Shown: one piece after another, positions 28,601 to 39,908 of the stretch | Position numbering within the stretch: the stretch's first letter is position 1 | Layout: the number at the start of each line of letters is the position of its first letter | NCBI GenBank assembly: GCA_963922205.1 | Contig: CAWUHX010000003.1 | Span: 3,141,335-3,205,334 of the forward strand | Origin: Romanomermis culicivorax | Taxonomy: Eukaryota > Nematoda > Enoplea > Mermithida > Mermithidae | Direction: 5' to 3' | DNA length: 64,000 nt | Program-made: the position numbers and the translations under genes | The notes under the pieces: generated by a model | What the model saw: only the letters and a program-made list of their open reading frames with translations | What the model was told of the DNA's origin: nothing | Database searches by the model: none

Positions 28601-29895
28601 AACCCTACGGTGATCAGAATGATGTAAATGGCTACCACCTGCTGGATAACATCCTTCAGAAGTGGACAGGCGAGTCCAACAAGATTGTCGTCCCTCGTTC
28701 AATGGTTACCACCATTATTGAGGCTCATCATAACGACATTCTTGCTGGACACTTTGGTGCAAAACGGACCGCGAGGCTTATAGCCCGTAGGTACCACTGG
28801 CATTCCCTCAGTGCGGACGTCAAGTCCTTTTGTCAGCAGTGTGATCTTTGCCAACGGAATAAACCTGCGAGACTGAAGACCCGTGCAACTCTGAAACCGA
28901 TTTCCATTACGGGTCCGTTTCATCGAGTCGGTGTCGACTGTATGGGACCAATGACCACTAGTGAAAACGGAAACCGATTCATTGTAGTTTTCATAGACTA
29001 CTTTACTAAATGGGTTGAAGCTTTCGCTACTCCGGACATTACTGCGCAAACTATAGCTCGACTTTTTGTTACTCAAATTGTCTGCAGACATGGGGCACCG
29101 CAGATTCTTCAGTCTGATCATGGTACTGATTTCACGTCCAAACTGATGACTGAAATCACTGCCATTTGTTCAACTAAGAAAATCCACTCCACCGCTTATC
29201 ATCCCATGACAAACGGAGAAGTGGAAAGAGCTAACCAAATGCTAGCCACACGGTTACGTATGTATGTCCACCAAGGCCATACTGATTGGGATGAGCACCT
29301 GCCGTATTCTGTGTTTGCTGTCAACATTAGCATGAATGAGTCCACAGGGTATTCACCCTTTGAACTCATGTATGGTCGTACTCCCATGCTACCCGTTGAT
29401 GCAGCACTCTCATTCAATCCTCCGGCCCATATCATAGATGTTTCTACTTATGATATAGAGGTCAAACGGCATTTTACAAATGCCTTGACCTTGATCCAGA
29501 GCAGAATTGAGAGATCACAGGCGGCTTATGCTAGGTCCTACGACCGCATGGCACGAGATGTCTCATACAAGGTTGGGGATCAAGTGCTCAAACTGCGCAC
29601 TACTGGAAAACGTGGTCTAACGCCCAAATTATTGCCCATTTATGATGGCCCCTACCTTGTCACGAATGTGGCTTATCCTAATGTCACCATTCGACTTGAG
29701 ACTGATCAAGAAGATACTGTGCATGTCAATCAGCTTAGACGCTACGTGTCACCAGCTCAGCCTACAGAAGAAGAGGAGATACCTTCCACTTCCCAGGTCA
29801 TCGAGACGGCACCTTTGTTGATCCCGTCAACAAATAGAGATTTTACACAAGATCTCATTGACCCACATCTTGATGCGGAGGTCGCCGACCCGTAA
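25627..29895 (+). CDS. pol: Pol polyprotein: protease 2, RT, RNase H, integrase
   Basis: An open frame of 1422 codons with no natural ATG at the start (the first codon after the TGA is TTG). Residues 20-85 are Ser/Arg rich. Residues about 205-320 are a second retropepsin (IDTG at 223-226, LVLGTNFL at 291-298). RT runs about 470-760, with [17 protein letters not shown] and the catalytic YLDD at 645-648. RNase H runs about 785-905, with D794 and the TDHTAVKAV strand. Integrase has an N-terminal zinc module (H..H..CQQC, Cys 1069 and 1072) and core D1104, D1164, E1200 with 35 residues between the last two. It is followed by a GPY/F-like stretch ([10 protein letters not shown], about 1339); no chromodomain. 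It copies the RNA and inserts the cDNA. Pol catalytic residues look intact. Confidence 0.96.
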   Translation: MNAVELPLLLTAAEIDQIEPWWENTRSLSRASHRSGSRSRSRTSSLSRPPSRASSIASSRGSTRGSRTSSRRASGHSMARSGSNCPRPPPGNSPITLEKGRFREPSDSDAHASPVLEVPPLSDVEVESLGATQSSGERSDHVLTVQVHPTPEANPETSVGYALVGLLRRTGLPIPRRTNAPESSFDDSVPDPGHVVSAFYPTEMRTPHIKVLLNNWVEAKALIDTGAVFSLLDHKLAVQLPDLVLTETRARPIAANGSPILLLGSAYVTVTVADVSERIQVQVQENCSAELVLGTNFLGRFNCVSLSWEKSFLQFKELRVPCEGLIHNPPSARGALPLQELIVLEPRSLTQFTAPVPSIYATVPEVAFFPKPLLGQQRNVYFAGTVSTVTNGCIPLQVANPSTHAVVLYPHTTIGHVQMHTDSLQGSAVKSDTILDRKWVEANAVISSDISSQDKTALLDLLVAFTDLYAVDEKDTGSTDLVHHEISTGDARPVRHFPYRTAPKEKDLIIQEVKALQEKGIIRPSTSPWATNTVLVRKKNGSHWMCVDFRGLNEVTKKDVYPLPRIDDILDTLKGMKYFTTLDQANAYWSIPIAEADREKTAFNAPIGLYEFNYLPFGLCNAPGTFQRLMDLLLTGLQWRTALTYLDDILVFGNSHTQMLERLTDVFTRLRQGGMKLRLSKCKFSHSEVEYLGYRISQKGLEPDKVKLAAVQDLPILQNAKDIKSFLGLVSYYRRFIPGCARLSEPLTKLLRKEVTFQWSKPQQSAFDELRRLLLNPPVLRHPDFTKSFILQTDASISGIGAVLSQLDENGYDHPVAYASRGLTAAEKNYTITELETLAVVHFVKHFRPYLFQHEVVVQTDHTAVKAVLEKPNPSSRIARWGLALAEFKLTIRPRKGRSNGNADALSRLPDPNSLAGESIDDIPLYRPEGEVMMISDGAQRLANSSQRTTNGAQHLARSESYAEISQDAQHHDLLATQFEDPELASILRSLKPYGDQNDVNGYHLLDNILQKWTGESNKIVVPRSMVTTIIEAHHNDILAGHFGAKRTARLIARRYHWHSLSADVKSFCQQCDLCQRNKPARLKTRATLKPISITGPFHRVGVDCMGPMTTSENGNRFIVVFIDYFTKWVEAFATPDITAQTIARLFVTQIVCRHGAPQILQSDHGTDFTSKLMTEITAICSTKKIHSTAYHPMTNGEVERANQMLATRLRMYVHQGHTDWDEHLPYSVFAVNISMNESTGYSPFELMYGRTPMLPVDAALSFNPPAHIIDVSTYDIEVKRHFTNALTLIQSRIERSQAAYARSYDRMARDVSYKVGDQVLKLRTTGKRGLTPKLLPIYDGPYLVTNVAYPNVTIRLETDQEDTVHVNQLRRYVSPAQPTEEEEIPSTSQVIETAPLLIPSTNRDFTQDLIDPHLDAEVADP

Positions 29896-30355
29896 TCAAG
29901 TAGCTCTTCTCTTCTTTACTCACGGACGGGGTCGTCCTTTTTCGAAGGACCGCCGTGCCCCTCACAAAATACCCACTTCTGTTCCAAGCTGGAATAGCAG
30001 TGTAAAGAAGAGAATGAGCAGCGATCAATGCATCTAAACTAGGGTATTGCCTCACATTGCAGGCGCATCCATGCGATAGCCTATATCTCGCCTCTAAAAT
30101 TTTTCTCGTAGTCTCGTTTCAGATTTCACAAATCAACCGACAATTGGCAACTTCAACGAAGGGATCAAATGACGTCAGCATCTTCACGCATCTCCGATGG
30201 ACGTCAGCAACTCCACGCAACATTGACGCAATTCCACAAACCAGAACATACCGAAAAACCACTGAACCAGCAACCGCTCGCCGCCACCCTCACCTGAACG
30301 TTTGACCGTCGCAGCCGGCACAAGGACGAGGACGCCCTTTTTCGAAGGACCGCCG
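29896..30355 (+). other. Pol 3' untranslated part; no clear polypurine tract
   Basis: The 460 nt between the pol stop and the 3' LTR have no ORF. A 22-nt word, CCTTTTTCGAAGGACCGCCG plus TG, occurs at 29936-29957 and again at 30336-30357, overlapping the LTR start. Both form a CCTT/AAGG hairpin. A purine-rich run directly before the LTR, the usual PPT, is absent; the nearest is AAGGACGAGGA around 30322-30332. Confidence 0.6.
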
Positions 30356-32223
30356 TGTCACGTGCCGACGGATTTCGTCGAACGTCACGTGATTCACATC
30401 ACATTTTTTTCATTATGTTTTCCGTTATGTTTTGTGTTACAGTAATTTACATCAATTTTGCGTTTCGTTTTTATACTTTTTACATGCAATTTATGTGTGT
30501 ACTTTTTATGTTTATTTCTGTTGCTTTTGCGCACATTTATTTTCCGTTTCGATTTATTATTTTCAATCGCACACGTAGACTACGGTATGTGCCCGCTAGT
30601 CAAGAATTTCCGTTAGAGATAAGCTCTCCGAGCTCGTCGCTGTAATTAGAGCACAACGTGCACTTCTTATCAGTAAAAACTAGCGACGTTTCACAACGTG
30701 AAACGACTAGTTGAAATTCTCACTAGTGACGTTCCTATGTTAAGCATGGAGAGTGAAAACTCGCCCCAATGCTTAACGTTGTGAACTGAAAATGTCTATG
30801 TGAGCATAGGCATCTTCTGCAACAATTTCCGCTGCAGAAGTTAGCTTGGGGGAGTGTTAACTCCGCCCAAGGCATACTGTAGTCTATGGAGCCCTTTAAA
30901 AGGGCATGTTTTGTCATTTTTGGGTTGTCTTCGACTCTCAACTGGTTTTTTGACGTTTAGCTTCACGTCCCGTCCGCCGCCGATATATTTTATTATATTT
31001 TATTGTTGTCAACTGCGTTGCCGTCACACGTCGAATAAATTACCATATTCGGACCCCGACCTACATACCCACACATCGCCTACAGTAACCCGACCGTAGG
31101 AACCCGCCACCGTCGCCGTTAGTGTAGAGACCCGTCCCCCCTCGCCGAGGAAACGTTAGTGATCGCCGCCTGCCGTTTAGCAGCCGCTGAATCCCCACGC
31201 CGAATCGCTCGGAGTTCGTTCCCACATCGCCGTCCGTAGGACCCCGCGTTTGACCCCGAACCCGTCGCCCAGCGCCGAGTAATTTGAGAAGAAGTGTCGT
31301 GAGTCTTCTCAGGGGTTATTGTTACTGAGGGTATATTTGTGGGAGTCTCCCCTAAGCTAGTTTTCCCTCGGAAGGACCCTCAGTTAAGAAAGCCCTCAGA
31401 CCCTTAAGGTCAGGGCCAATAAAGGGGATTTAGGTTAACAATCGGGTCCCCTACAGTAAGCCATTCTCCGAATGGCACCGTCCCCCATTCCGTAGAATGA
31501 GGATTAGGGATTGACACCCCCGACCCGGCCGCGTTGTCCATTATTCTACAGCATTAACCCCAGGACAAGGCCGAGGTACACCATAGGTTTACCTGTGGTA
31601 GTACCAGCTGGGTTGGGTTCCGGAACTGAAGACACATACTGGAGCCACCCCACGGGGTCACAGCATGTCACCTACCGTGTCATGGCCATGTTTCCTATGG
31701 GATATGGTACGGGTTTGCCCGTCAATGTGACTGATCACCACCTCTGTGTAATGTGACATGGCTCCCAAATTCAGTTAATGTGACATGTAACGTGTGTCGC
31801 ACCGGGTGGAAGCGTGCGCTTCCACCAACTGCACAGTCCTGCATCGCCTGAGCGAGTGCAGCAGTGCCCGTCACAAATACCTGAGTGTGGGGCCCTGACT
31901 TGTGCGTGAAACATCAAGTCTACGGGTTCAGAGGAAAACGCACGATGGCAGCGTGTGCGCATCGTGACATTCCCCCCCTAGAAAAGAGTGACGTCCTCGT
32001 CACAACTTCTCTCCCCTTGCTGAGGCATGCAAGGGGCCCCCTCTCAGCACGACCTCCATGTAACGTGTGTCGCACCGGGTGGAAGCGTGCGCTTCCACCA
32101 ACTGCACAGTCCTGCATCGCCTGAGCGAGTGCAGCAGTGCCCGTCACAAATATCTGAGTGTGGGGCCCTGACTTGTGCGTGAAACATCAAGTCTACGGGT
32201 TCAGAGGAAAACGCATCGTGACA
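30356..32223 (+). repeat. 3' LTR, long form (1868 bp)
   Basis: Positions 30356-31785 match the 5' LTR with at least seven substitutions (positions equivalent to 15553, 15994, 16123, 16140, 16487, 16792 and 16881). It continues for 438 bp that the 5' LTR lacks and ends CGTGACA, the exact inverse of its TGTCACG start, directly before the TTGT target duplication. AATAAA is at 31034-31039. Confidence 0.85.
31784..32223 (+). repeat. Tandem duplication in the 3' LTR tail
   Basis: Copy 1 (31784-31969) and copy 2 (32057-32223) both run from CATGTAACGTGTGTCGC to CATCGTGACA. Copy 2 lacks 19 nt (around CACGATGGCAGCGTGTGCG). An 87-nt spacer rich in CCCCCC and GGGGCCCCC lies between. Each copy has a GGAAGCGTGCGCTTCC palindrome. 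Confidence 0.85.
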
Positions 32224-32340
32224 TTGTTTATTAGCAAATCGTGAAAATCTGGAACACTACTTGCTTTCCGCTTTCATTATTCAGAAGCATTTCAAGAAAA
32301 ACAAACTATAATTTTCCATCTTCGTGGATATCGTTTCGAA
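32224..32340 (+). repeat. Dispersed repeat, right half of the target
   Basis: It begins with the TTGT target duplication and continues TTATTAGCAAATCGTG, then CTTTCATTATTCAGAAGC. It matches the inner part of the copy at 57100-57360 (reverse). Confidence 0.8.
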
Positions 32341-34289
32341 ATGCTCTCATGTACCGACAGAAATATATAAATGCTTCTTTGAATTTTCATCTTTTCTCAT
32401 CTTGATGAGACTCAATTTATTTGTTCTGATGTGCCAGCCCTTGTTTTTCTTTTGGTAATGAACAGTTTTCGGTGGCCGTTCGCCGAGAATTGTTACCAAA
32501 AACTATAATATAGTGAGCTTATCACTGTAGAAAATCACAAAAATTTTCTCATACAACAGCTGAAAAGAGGAAATTTATTATTTTTTTCAATATGAGAAAC
32601 TGGCTCGAAGAGTTACCGCCGCATTTGTCAATTTTCCGTTGTGTAAAAGTCATTATTTCAGTTAGAAAATTCCCTGCTTACAGACAGTATACTGTGTTAT
32701 ACCATCACCATCATGAGTCTCCATCATAACCACTTTTTTTTGAGAAAGAAAATCCTTTCGCCATTTGGCGAAAGAGATGAAAATTTCTATCTGTATTTTC
32801 ACCATTCGTTTTTTTCGCTTAAAAATGCCACCATATGCTTTATTTTTTGTATTTTTAGCTGCTTCTAGACACTTCCCATTCCGAACCTCTGCCATGGGGA
32901 AATGGGTCAAAATTTTTTCCCCTTTTTCCCCGAGTCGTTTTTTCGCTTAAACATTCTCGTACAAGCTTTAATCAAGTGTTTTTGAGCTTTTTAAACTATT
33001 CTGATGGTTGTAGTGCCGTTAATTTATCAAAATTGAAAATTGAAGGAAAAATTGAAATTTTCGAATTAGAAGTCTGAGGCACCGTTTTTTTTCCTCAAAT
33101 GGGGTCTTTTGAGGAAAAAAATTTTGAAATGAGGAAAAAAATTTTGGGTATGGTTCTCCTTGTGGAAAAAATTTTGGGGAACTCTAAACCGAAAAGATGC
33201 GTTTTAGTGGACTTTAAACGGTCAAAATCTCAAAATTTTCCGGCGCTTCGCGCCGGTCATGGGTATAATTATAACTATATTCTATCAGGCGCGGCCGTTA
33301 GCATATCTACTTCAACTTACTAATTAATGCTCAACAGTTTCTATCAATCAAGTTAGCTCGTTTCATTTTCTAATCGTTTACAGTTAGTCAGTTATGTCGC
33401 CAAAAATAGAGATTTTTCATCAGGTCTCTCAATTTTTTCTTTCGATGATTGTAATTTTTTAAACGTTTGCAATCTGAACTTTTGCGTTTATTGAAGGTGG
33501 AAATTGAAGACAGAACGCGATTTTAAAACATCTAGAACGCGATTTTAAAACATTTGTTCACGAATTATCTGTTGGAGAGATTTATTTTTCAGCGTTTTAG
33601 AATACAAAAACCCGAAAATTTTTCCGGCACTGCGCGCCGGAATTAGAAGCAAATTACGCTTCATTAGTCTGATTTTAATTTATTTCCCAACGTTATAAAG
33701 GTTCATTTTCCAACGTTTTAGAAGGTGAAAATCAAAAATTTTTCCGGCGCTCCGCGCCGGACCAAGAACTAAGAAAATTACATGATTCTGATCGGAATCC
33801 TAGAAATGTTGATAGCGGATGAATTCATGAGAATTCTATCTTTAACTTGCTTTATTCTCTCCTATAGAACACCAACATATTCTTCATGAGCTCATTTGGA
33901 CTAACGTAACTAGAATTTTCTCAATTTTCCCTCATTTTTGCAGGTTTCTGACTACAAATACAACAAAATGCTTGGGTATGCTCCTAAAATGCATAAAAAA
34001 GCATCCGTAGCTACATTATAAGCGTTTTTAAAAATGTGGAAAATTTTTGGAAAATGAGGAAAAAAATTTTGGGTCCGGTTCTCATGTGGAAAAAATCTTC
34101 GAGGAAAAAAAACGGTGGACAAACAACATATTTCTGATAGAGTTCATCATGCTGAATCTGATGAAACAAAAATAAACTTGCGGTCTCTAATATTTCGCGA
34201 TTTATATTTTTGAATTTTCAGACAAAATGGCTCCTTAAATTTAATCAGGATTTATAACATTACAAAAGATGACGATGAGTTAATTCGAA
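32341..34289. repeat. AT-rich dispersed repeats with GC hairpins
   Basis: No gene. 32720-32960 and 33060-33340 carry a family with GAGGAAAAAAATTTTG, then AAAGATGCGTTTTAGTG, then TCAAAATTTTCCGGCG. The hairpin CCGGCGCTTCGCGCCGG is at about 33239, with variants at about 33624 and 33744. A partial second copy of the GAGGAAAAAA part is at 34050-34130. Confidence 0.55.
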
Positions 34290-34299
34290 TGTTACGTGT

Positions 34300-34345
34300 G
34301 TGAGGCTTAGGCTTAGGGTTAGACTTAGGCTTAGATGAGGATGAC
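34300..34345 (+). repeat. Degenerate TTAGGC array
   Basis: About six hexamers of TTAGGC, TTAGGG, TTAGAC and TTAGAT in register. TTAGGC is the nematode telomere unit, but similar degenerate runs occur three more times here (36475-36560, 51470-51650, 57090-57105), so a dispersed minisatellite is as likely. Confidence 0.6.
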
Positions 34346-34519
34346 GTTGTATTTTGATATATATATATTTGCGAATAAAACGTTGACAATTTTGAGTTGT
34401 TTTGTCTATATCTTTTGAACTATTTGTGATCGCAAGCTAGTTTTTATTTCGTTGGATATAGAATGAAAAGTTGTTCTAGAGAACATGGTTTTTAAAAATT
34501 TTGGCTCTGTGGACATATT

Positions 34520-35775
34520 CTCCAAAAATTCCGGCTTTGGTTTTTTTGGTTTTTTTTCTAAAATCACTGGAAAACTGCTTTTTCACAATAGTTGATCTTC
34601 TAGACATGTATTGGTGTCTATCTAAATCAACAAAACAATTAATTTAGTCGAACTGACTTCAATAAAAAGTAGAAAAAGGTCGTATTTTCATGATATATTT
34701 TGTTCACGAAAGATGTATATAAATCAGTCGATATTTTATGTATCCATCATGCAAGCACACATTTAGTACATGAGTCCAGTTTGCTATTATTCATACCATA
34801 TGGGATGACATCCATTGATCCATATCATCATCAAAATTTTATAAAGTATGATTGAGTTTCATATTCCGAATTTATTGTTACAGTAAGATTTTACATTTTA
34901 TTAGCTCGAAATTTTAAAGTATAAAGGAAACAACAATAATAAAATTTTATTGAGACCTGTTAGGCTTGATTGAACCCCGTATGTTCAATATTTTCGATTC
35001 AATGACTGCATACTTTAGACTAACAGAGAGTCGCTGAGAAAAAAATCGTACACAATATATGTATAATTCAATCGATAGGCTACGTATCCATTATGCAAGC
35101 GAGACTAGTATATACAATAGAAGCCAGTTGCTGTAGTTATAGCTCGCAGACACGTAAAAAATCAGTAATTTGGAAACATCTAAAATGTCCATGTGTGACT
35201 TTCAACTGCAGTATGTGTGTAATAATCTATCAATTTGAAACCCTCTTATCAAAAACGGTATACTTAAAAATTGTCTCATTTCAGCTTTCCTATGCATATT
35301 TATATATGTGATGCATTGATACAATTTTTTGGTTGATTTCTTATGAGTTTTGATTACGTTATGTGCATAACGTTATTGTATATTTCGCTTTATTTGTCTT
35401 TTTTCCTCTTTTTTCTTGAATTCCCCTTTACATACCGCATGCTCTGTTCAATTTTTAATTCTCTTATGTTCTCCACTCATCGTTTCTTTCTTGTGTGCCC
35501 GCTATTACTGTATTTTTATTGCTATAATAGCGATTTCCTATAGAATAAAGTAATGACACTTCTGATAAGATTAATACTTCTAGCTGCCATTTTCAGGCTC
35601 CCTAACTAGTCTAAGATGATAGGGGGGGCTTCCAGCATTTTCTTACATCAAACATTCTAAAAAATTAACCCGGAAAAAACCACTAAAAAATCATAGAAAA
35701 ACCAAAAAAGCCATTAAAAAACCATAAAAAACCAAAAAACTCGAAATTTCAAAAGTTTGGTTTTTGCCAACCCTG
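34520..35775 (+). mobile_element. Non-autonomous hAT-like element, AGGGTTGGC family, decayed left end
   Basis: Collinear with 49648-50966 over about 1.25 kb: shared blocks around ATCTTCTAGACATGTATTGG, CATCATGCAAGCACA and CTAGTCTAAGATGATAG. The right end is GTTTGGTTTTTGCCAACCCTG; the left end has lost GGGTT. Interior ORFs are short and frame-inconsistent between copies. Confidence 0.65.
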
Positions 35776-35789
35776 ATAATGTGGAAAAA

Positions 35790-36440
35790 AATCTGGGATG
35801 TGGAAAACATTTTTGATATCTTTCCACAAATGTGGAAGAAAAATTTGGGGTTTTCATATTGAAAAGATCCATTTTGGTGCATTTTAGGAGGTCAAAATCT
35901 CAAAATTTTCCACAGGTTTAGCAGGCTTTTGGTTTTTGGGGTTTTTTATTGATGGGTTTTTTGGGTTTTTGAGTTTTTTGGAAAAAAATCTTTTTTCCAT
36001 CTTGTGCACAAGAATACCAATTTCTTCCTGATTTAACAATAAATTGAGAGTTGAGCCAACTGTAGTAACTGCTATGTTGTCTCTTCTGACACTGACATGA
36101 CAATAGATTTGAGATGAGATTACACAAAACAACAAACAAATCAAATGCTTTGTAAATTTTCAATTCAGGAAACTTGTAGCGCTATTCGATTCGGTTAGTA
36201 ATGCACTGTTTTTTTCAAAAAACTTTTTTCCACAAATGTGGAAAAGGGTCAAATTTTTTTCTACATGTGGAAAAGTTTTTTTTTCATCTTGAAATCTTCG
36301 TTTTTTTTCGCTTGAAAATGAGCATAAGCGCTTTATCTGAGTGTTTTTGAGCTTTTTAAAGCATTCTGATAATGCAAAGCATTGCAGAGCGAGATCTGTC
36401 ATCAATTTAATTGGTCAAAAAATTTTATACGTTCAATTTG
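35790..36440. repeat. Dispersed GGAAAAATTTT family copies
   Basis: Copies of the family also at 33.1 and 59.7 kb: 35790-35905 (forward, with AAAAGATCCATTTTGGTGCA and TCAAAATTTTCC but no GC hairpin), and 36180-36340. Between them is an A/T-rich stretch with GGGTTTTT runs. No gene is supported. Confidence 0.45.
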
Positions 36441-36474
36441 ATTGGTCGAAAATTGTAGTCTACTCCTTAACCGT

Positions 36475-36560
36475 GAGTCCAAGCCTAAGGCCAAGCCTAA
36501 GCCTATGCCTGAACATAAGCCTAAACGTAAACCTAAGCCTAAGCCTAAAAATAAACCTAA
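36475..36560 (-). repeat. Degenerate CCTAAG/GCCTAA array
   Basis: About fourteen loosely spaced CCTAAGCCTAA-type units, the reverse of the TTAGGC-like run at 34300. Confidence 0.6.
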
Positions 36561-36759
36561 GACTCAGCCAGAAAATTTGCCAGAACAACTAAAAAAATCG
36601 AATTTTTTCGACCAGTCAAATTGATGACAGATCTATGTCCCTGAGTAATGCTTTCTTCTGATAATCATTCTGATCAATCTCAAAAATTAGATTTAAATTT
36701 TGTGTTCATAAATTGTAGTTTCAAAAAATTTATCATCCGAAAGATTTTAAAACCATTAA

Positions 36760-37075
36760 TTTGTTCATAACCTTTCATAAATTTGGTCGAAAAGCTATGA
36801 GTCAGAAGCGTAGAAATTTTCCAAAAATACTTCCATAAAGTTTTTGAATTGAATTTACGTTAAGAAAAGAACAACTGCTTCAAAAAATTGAGAAAATTGA
36901 CGTGCTGATCTTTCTCAAAAAATATATGAAGGAAAAAATGCGGATCTTCATTAAATATAAAGATATAATAATATGCAAGATTGTCAATTAAACATGAAAT
37001 AATAGGCTTAAGATGATGAAAACTATTAGAGATTAAATGGTAAGTGAAGGTAGACATGCTAAAAGCCGCGCCTGA
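36760..37075 (-). repeat. Dispersed repeat with GCGCGGCTTTTAGCATG end
   Basis: The reverse complement reads AGGCGCGGCTTTTAGCATG, then CTACCTTCACTTACCATTTA, then GAAGATCCGCATTTTTTCC. Other copies are 37590-37656 plus 38401-38640, 59930-60070 and 63480-63800; a short end is at 33285-33340. Confidence 0.65.
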
Positions 37076-37589
37076 GCTTGGTAATGAATAATAACACCAG
37101 ATGTTGTCAATAATGTTTCGTGGGAAAGTAGCACAACTCAGTACAAAAGGAAAAATGCATGATATCCTATATGTGTGATATGATATGTGTGTGCAAATTA
37201 GTAGAATACGTGTAGACTTGCTCCTATAAAATTTCTGATATCATATTCGTAATCAGCGACATCAATTTAGCCAAGAAATTATTCTAATTTAAACAGGTAA
37301 TGATTTTAATTGTTACAATTAAGAATTTGTGTATTTTTATTTCAGAATTTGGTAAATGATCTGAAAATGTTTTGCTTTATGAGGAATAAAACTTTAGTGA
37401 TGTGGCATTTGCTTTATTTTTACTTGGTTCAGATCCACCATTGTGAAATCTTTAAAAAAGCTGGTAAAATCCAGATAACCCCATAAAAAAACCTAAAAAA
37501 CCCTAATTCGAAATTTTGAAAATGGGTTTTTTCCCCACCCTGGCCATTTATAACTTTAATAATCATTAATATTTATTACCAAGCTCAGG

Positions 37590-38640
37590 CGCGGCTTTTA
37601 GCATGTCTACCTTCACTTACCATTTAATCTTTAATAGTTTTCATCATCTTAAACGTCAGAGCACCCCATGGGGGGGTATGGGGGGTATTACCCCCGTCTT
37701 AGATTTGAAAATTCATTTACTACCCCCATAAAAACAGCTCACTATACCAAAAAATTTTGGTAGACTTCATCCTGTCCCCAATAGGTTATACTAATTCGAG
37801 AAAAATTGCAGAATGTGTGATTCTGAGGAATTACTCACTGCTCTTTTTGACACATTTACTGAGCAAATGATAATGGGAAAGTATACAACTTCTGTGCCAT
37901 ATAGCGATTTTTAGGAAAGGATATCAGTACATTAATATATACTACTTGTAGGAAATCATTATAAATATAATTGGGAGATGAAATAATGACTTATGTATAT
38001 GTGATTAATCGAAAAATCGCCCCTTGGGAAGAAAAACATTATGTTCTTAAAATTCTGCCTCTTCATGCTCTCCTTTCCTCTTCTCGGCTTCTGCGTTGGG
38101 TCTTCTGTGCGCGTATGGTTACCCAAGCTGTGTCATACTTTCCTGCTATGAGTTGAGACATGTGAGGTCTGTTGACGTGGATCAGAAGTGGTACTTGGTT
38201 TCAAACTCGTAGTTCATAGTCTATTGGGATTAATAATACTAAAGTCACATTCAGCATCAGGACTTTCAATTGGAAGCACTGTTCCAAGCCTTTTGGAGCA
38301 AAAAAAAGTTGGGAGCAAAAAAAAAAGGTCACGGCATATTTCAAACCCTTAAAATTTAAGATTTTACCCCTACCAAAATTTTCGACCTTGGGGACCTCTG
38401 TTAAACGTATTATTCCGTGTTTAGTGGGCAATTTTGCATATATCTTTACATTTAATGAAGATCCGCATTTTTTCCTTCATACACTTTTTGAGAGAGGTCA
38501 ATGCGCCAACTTTCTCAGCTTTTTGAAACGTTTGTTCTTTTCTTGATGTAAATTCAATTCAAAAGCTTTATGGAAATATTTTTGGAAAATTTCTTTGCTT
38601 CTGACTCATAGCTTTTTGGTCAAATTTATGAAAGGCACGT
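37590..38640 (+). repeat. Same dispersed repeat, split by a hAT-type insertion
   Basis: The left part ends ...CATCATCTTAAACGT at 37656 and the right part resumes TTAAACGTATTATTCC at 38401. In undisturbed copies (59990-60010) the two join as CTTAAACGTATTATC. Confidence 0.8.
37657..38400. mobile_element. Non-autonomous hAT-type element with 8-bp TSD
   Basis: 744 bp starting CAGAGCACC and ending GGACCTCTG (CAGAG inverted), flanked by TTAAACGT at 37649-37656 and 38401-38408. An 8-bp duplication and CAGNG-type ends are hAT hallmarks. C/G runs (CCCCATGGGGGGG) sit near the left end. No transposase. Confidence 0.85.
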
Positions 38641-39382
38641 ATTGATCAAAATCCCCCACAAACCCCTAGTTTTACTGTAGCTCTTAGGTGCGTTTTTGTG
38701 CAGAACCACTATGTATAGTTGTTTTCATCGTCTAAAAGGTATCATCTAATGTTCCAATTGGTAATCTTCAATATTTTGTGTTTATTAATGAAGATTCACA
38801 TTTTTTCCTTGACACAAATTTCGACAAAGATCAATACACTAAGTTTCTAAGCTTTTTAGTTTTTGGGAATTTCTACTATTCTTACTCATCTTCTTGACCA
38901 AGTTCATGAGAGTTTACAAATAAATTACTGGTTTTGAAATTTTTCAAATAAAATTCTAGAAATTACGACTTTTGAACACAAAGTTTGAATCTAATTCTTG
39001 AAATAAATGTTTGGCGAATTGATTTTCCATTGTCCCAGAATGTCAATATACAAAAAAGTTTCAGGCGCTTCACAGGGGCTTCAGTAATGTTATAAGGTAA
39101 GGTGAATATTTATTTGATTGATTTAATGATAACAGTCTTAGTATTTAAAATTTATTTCTGGTAAATTGTATTTCAAAAATGAAAGTTTTTCAACAGTTTT
39201 ACCAGATAATCTGTTTCTTTTTGGTGAATAAATGATGCCAGCACTGCTGAACAAGTGCTCCGAGGGAACACAGCTTCAAATTGTTGCTTGTATGCTGTTC
39301 ATGATTTTAAACTGTACTCAGGAGCTACCTAAAAATGCAGGTAATCACTAACTAACATACTAACTATAGCAATGCATGCATC
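38641..39382. other. Intergenic AT-rich DNA
   Basis: 38790-39010 resembles the GAAGATNCGCATTTTTTCC part of the dispersed repeat family at 36760. The rest (39010-39382) shows no supported gene or clear repeat. Confidence 0.4.
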
Positions 39383-39660
39383 TTAACATACTAGCTTCAT
39401 GAGACGCGTAAATCCCAAATTTCCCACCATTGAGAAAGGCTGATCATCCAGGGCTATCATCTCTAAAATGGTTTTATCAATGGCCCACGCTTTTGGGTCA
39501 TTTACAGCCAGCTTTGTAACCTGCAAAGTAACCAGCACCAGTGCTTCCTTTTGAAGCTGAAATTGCAACTTTTTTACCACTATTTTCTCTGCAGGCCTTG
39601 CAAATAGCATAATCATCATCCTGCCTTTCAAAATATTTCCAAATACGACTATAAGTATTG
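39383..39660 (-). pseudogene. hAT transposase fragment (BED finger and start of core)
   Basis: On the minus strand a BED-type zinc-finger start (IWKYFERQDDDYAICKAC, residues C..C) is read from about 39645 to 39505. The next conserved block (NDPKAWAIDKTILEMIALDD, then QPFSMV and GFTRLMK) is in a different frame to 39383. BED finger followed by this helix block is the N-terminal layout of hAT/ZBED transposases. The frame change and the absence of the catalytic domain mark a relic. It could be related to the source of the 8-bp-TSD elements in this window. Confidence 0.7.
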
Positions 39661-39908
39661 TAAGGCATTGCTGTGAATATAAACTCTAAATTGTTATATT
39701 AATTTGTATTAGTACAACTATAGGAATCATAAAATATGGTTTGTCACAAAAAAGTAGATCAGACTTGGATGAGGATAAAATTTTTATTCAATATTCACAA
39801 CTTTACATTACATAAGTTAGTTGATTTATCAGATCTTATCTGATAAAAAATTCAAATGAATCATTCAAAGACACATGAATAAATGTCTGCATAATCCCAA
39901 AAGATGTA

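Larger units (their letters stand above)
15526..32223 (+). mobile_element. Ty3/Gypsy-type LTR retroelement with env-like ORF between gag and pol
   Basis: Length is 16.7 kb. The outer ends are TGTCACG and CGTGACA (perfect 7-bp inverted repeat), flanked by TTGT on both sides (ATTGT if the terminal A is counted). Order: 5' LTR, PBS, 3.7-kb leader, gag, intron plus acidic ORF, env-like glycoprotein, protease 1, protease 2, RT, RNase H, integrase, 3' LTR. All major domains share one frame from about 20665 to 29895, broken only by TGA at 25330 and 25624. Seven or so substitutions separate the LTRs over 1430 bp, so the insertion is recent. Integrase downstream of RNase H and a GPY/F-like module without a chromodomain place it in Ty3/Gypsy (Metaviridae). 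Confidence 0.95.
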
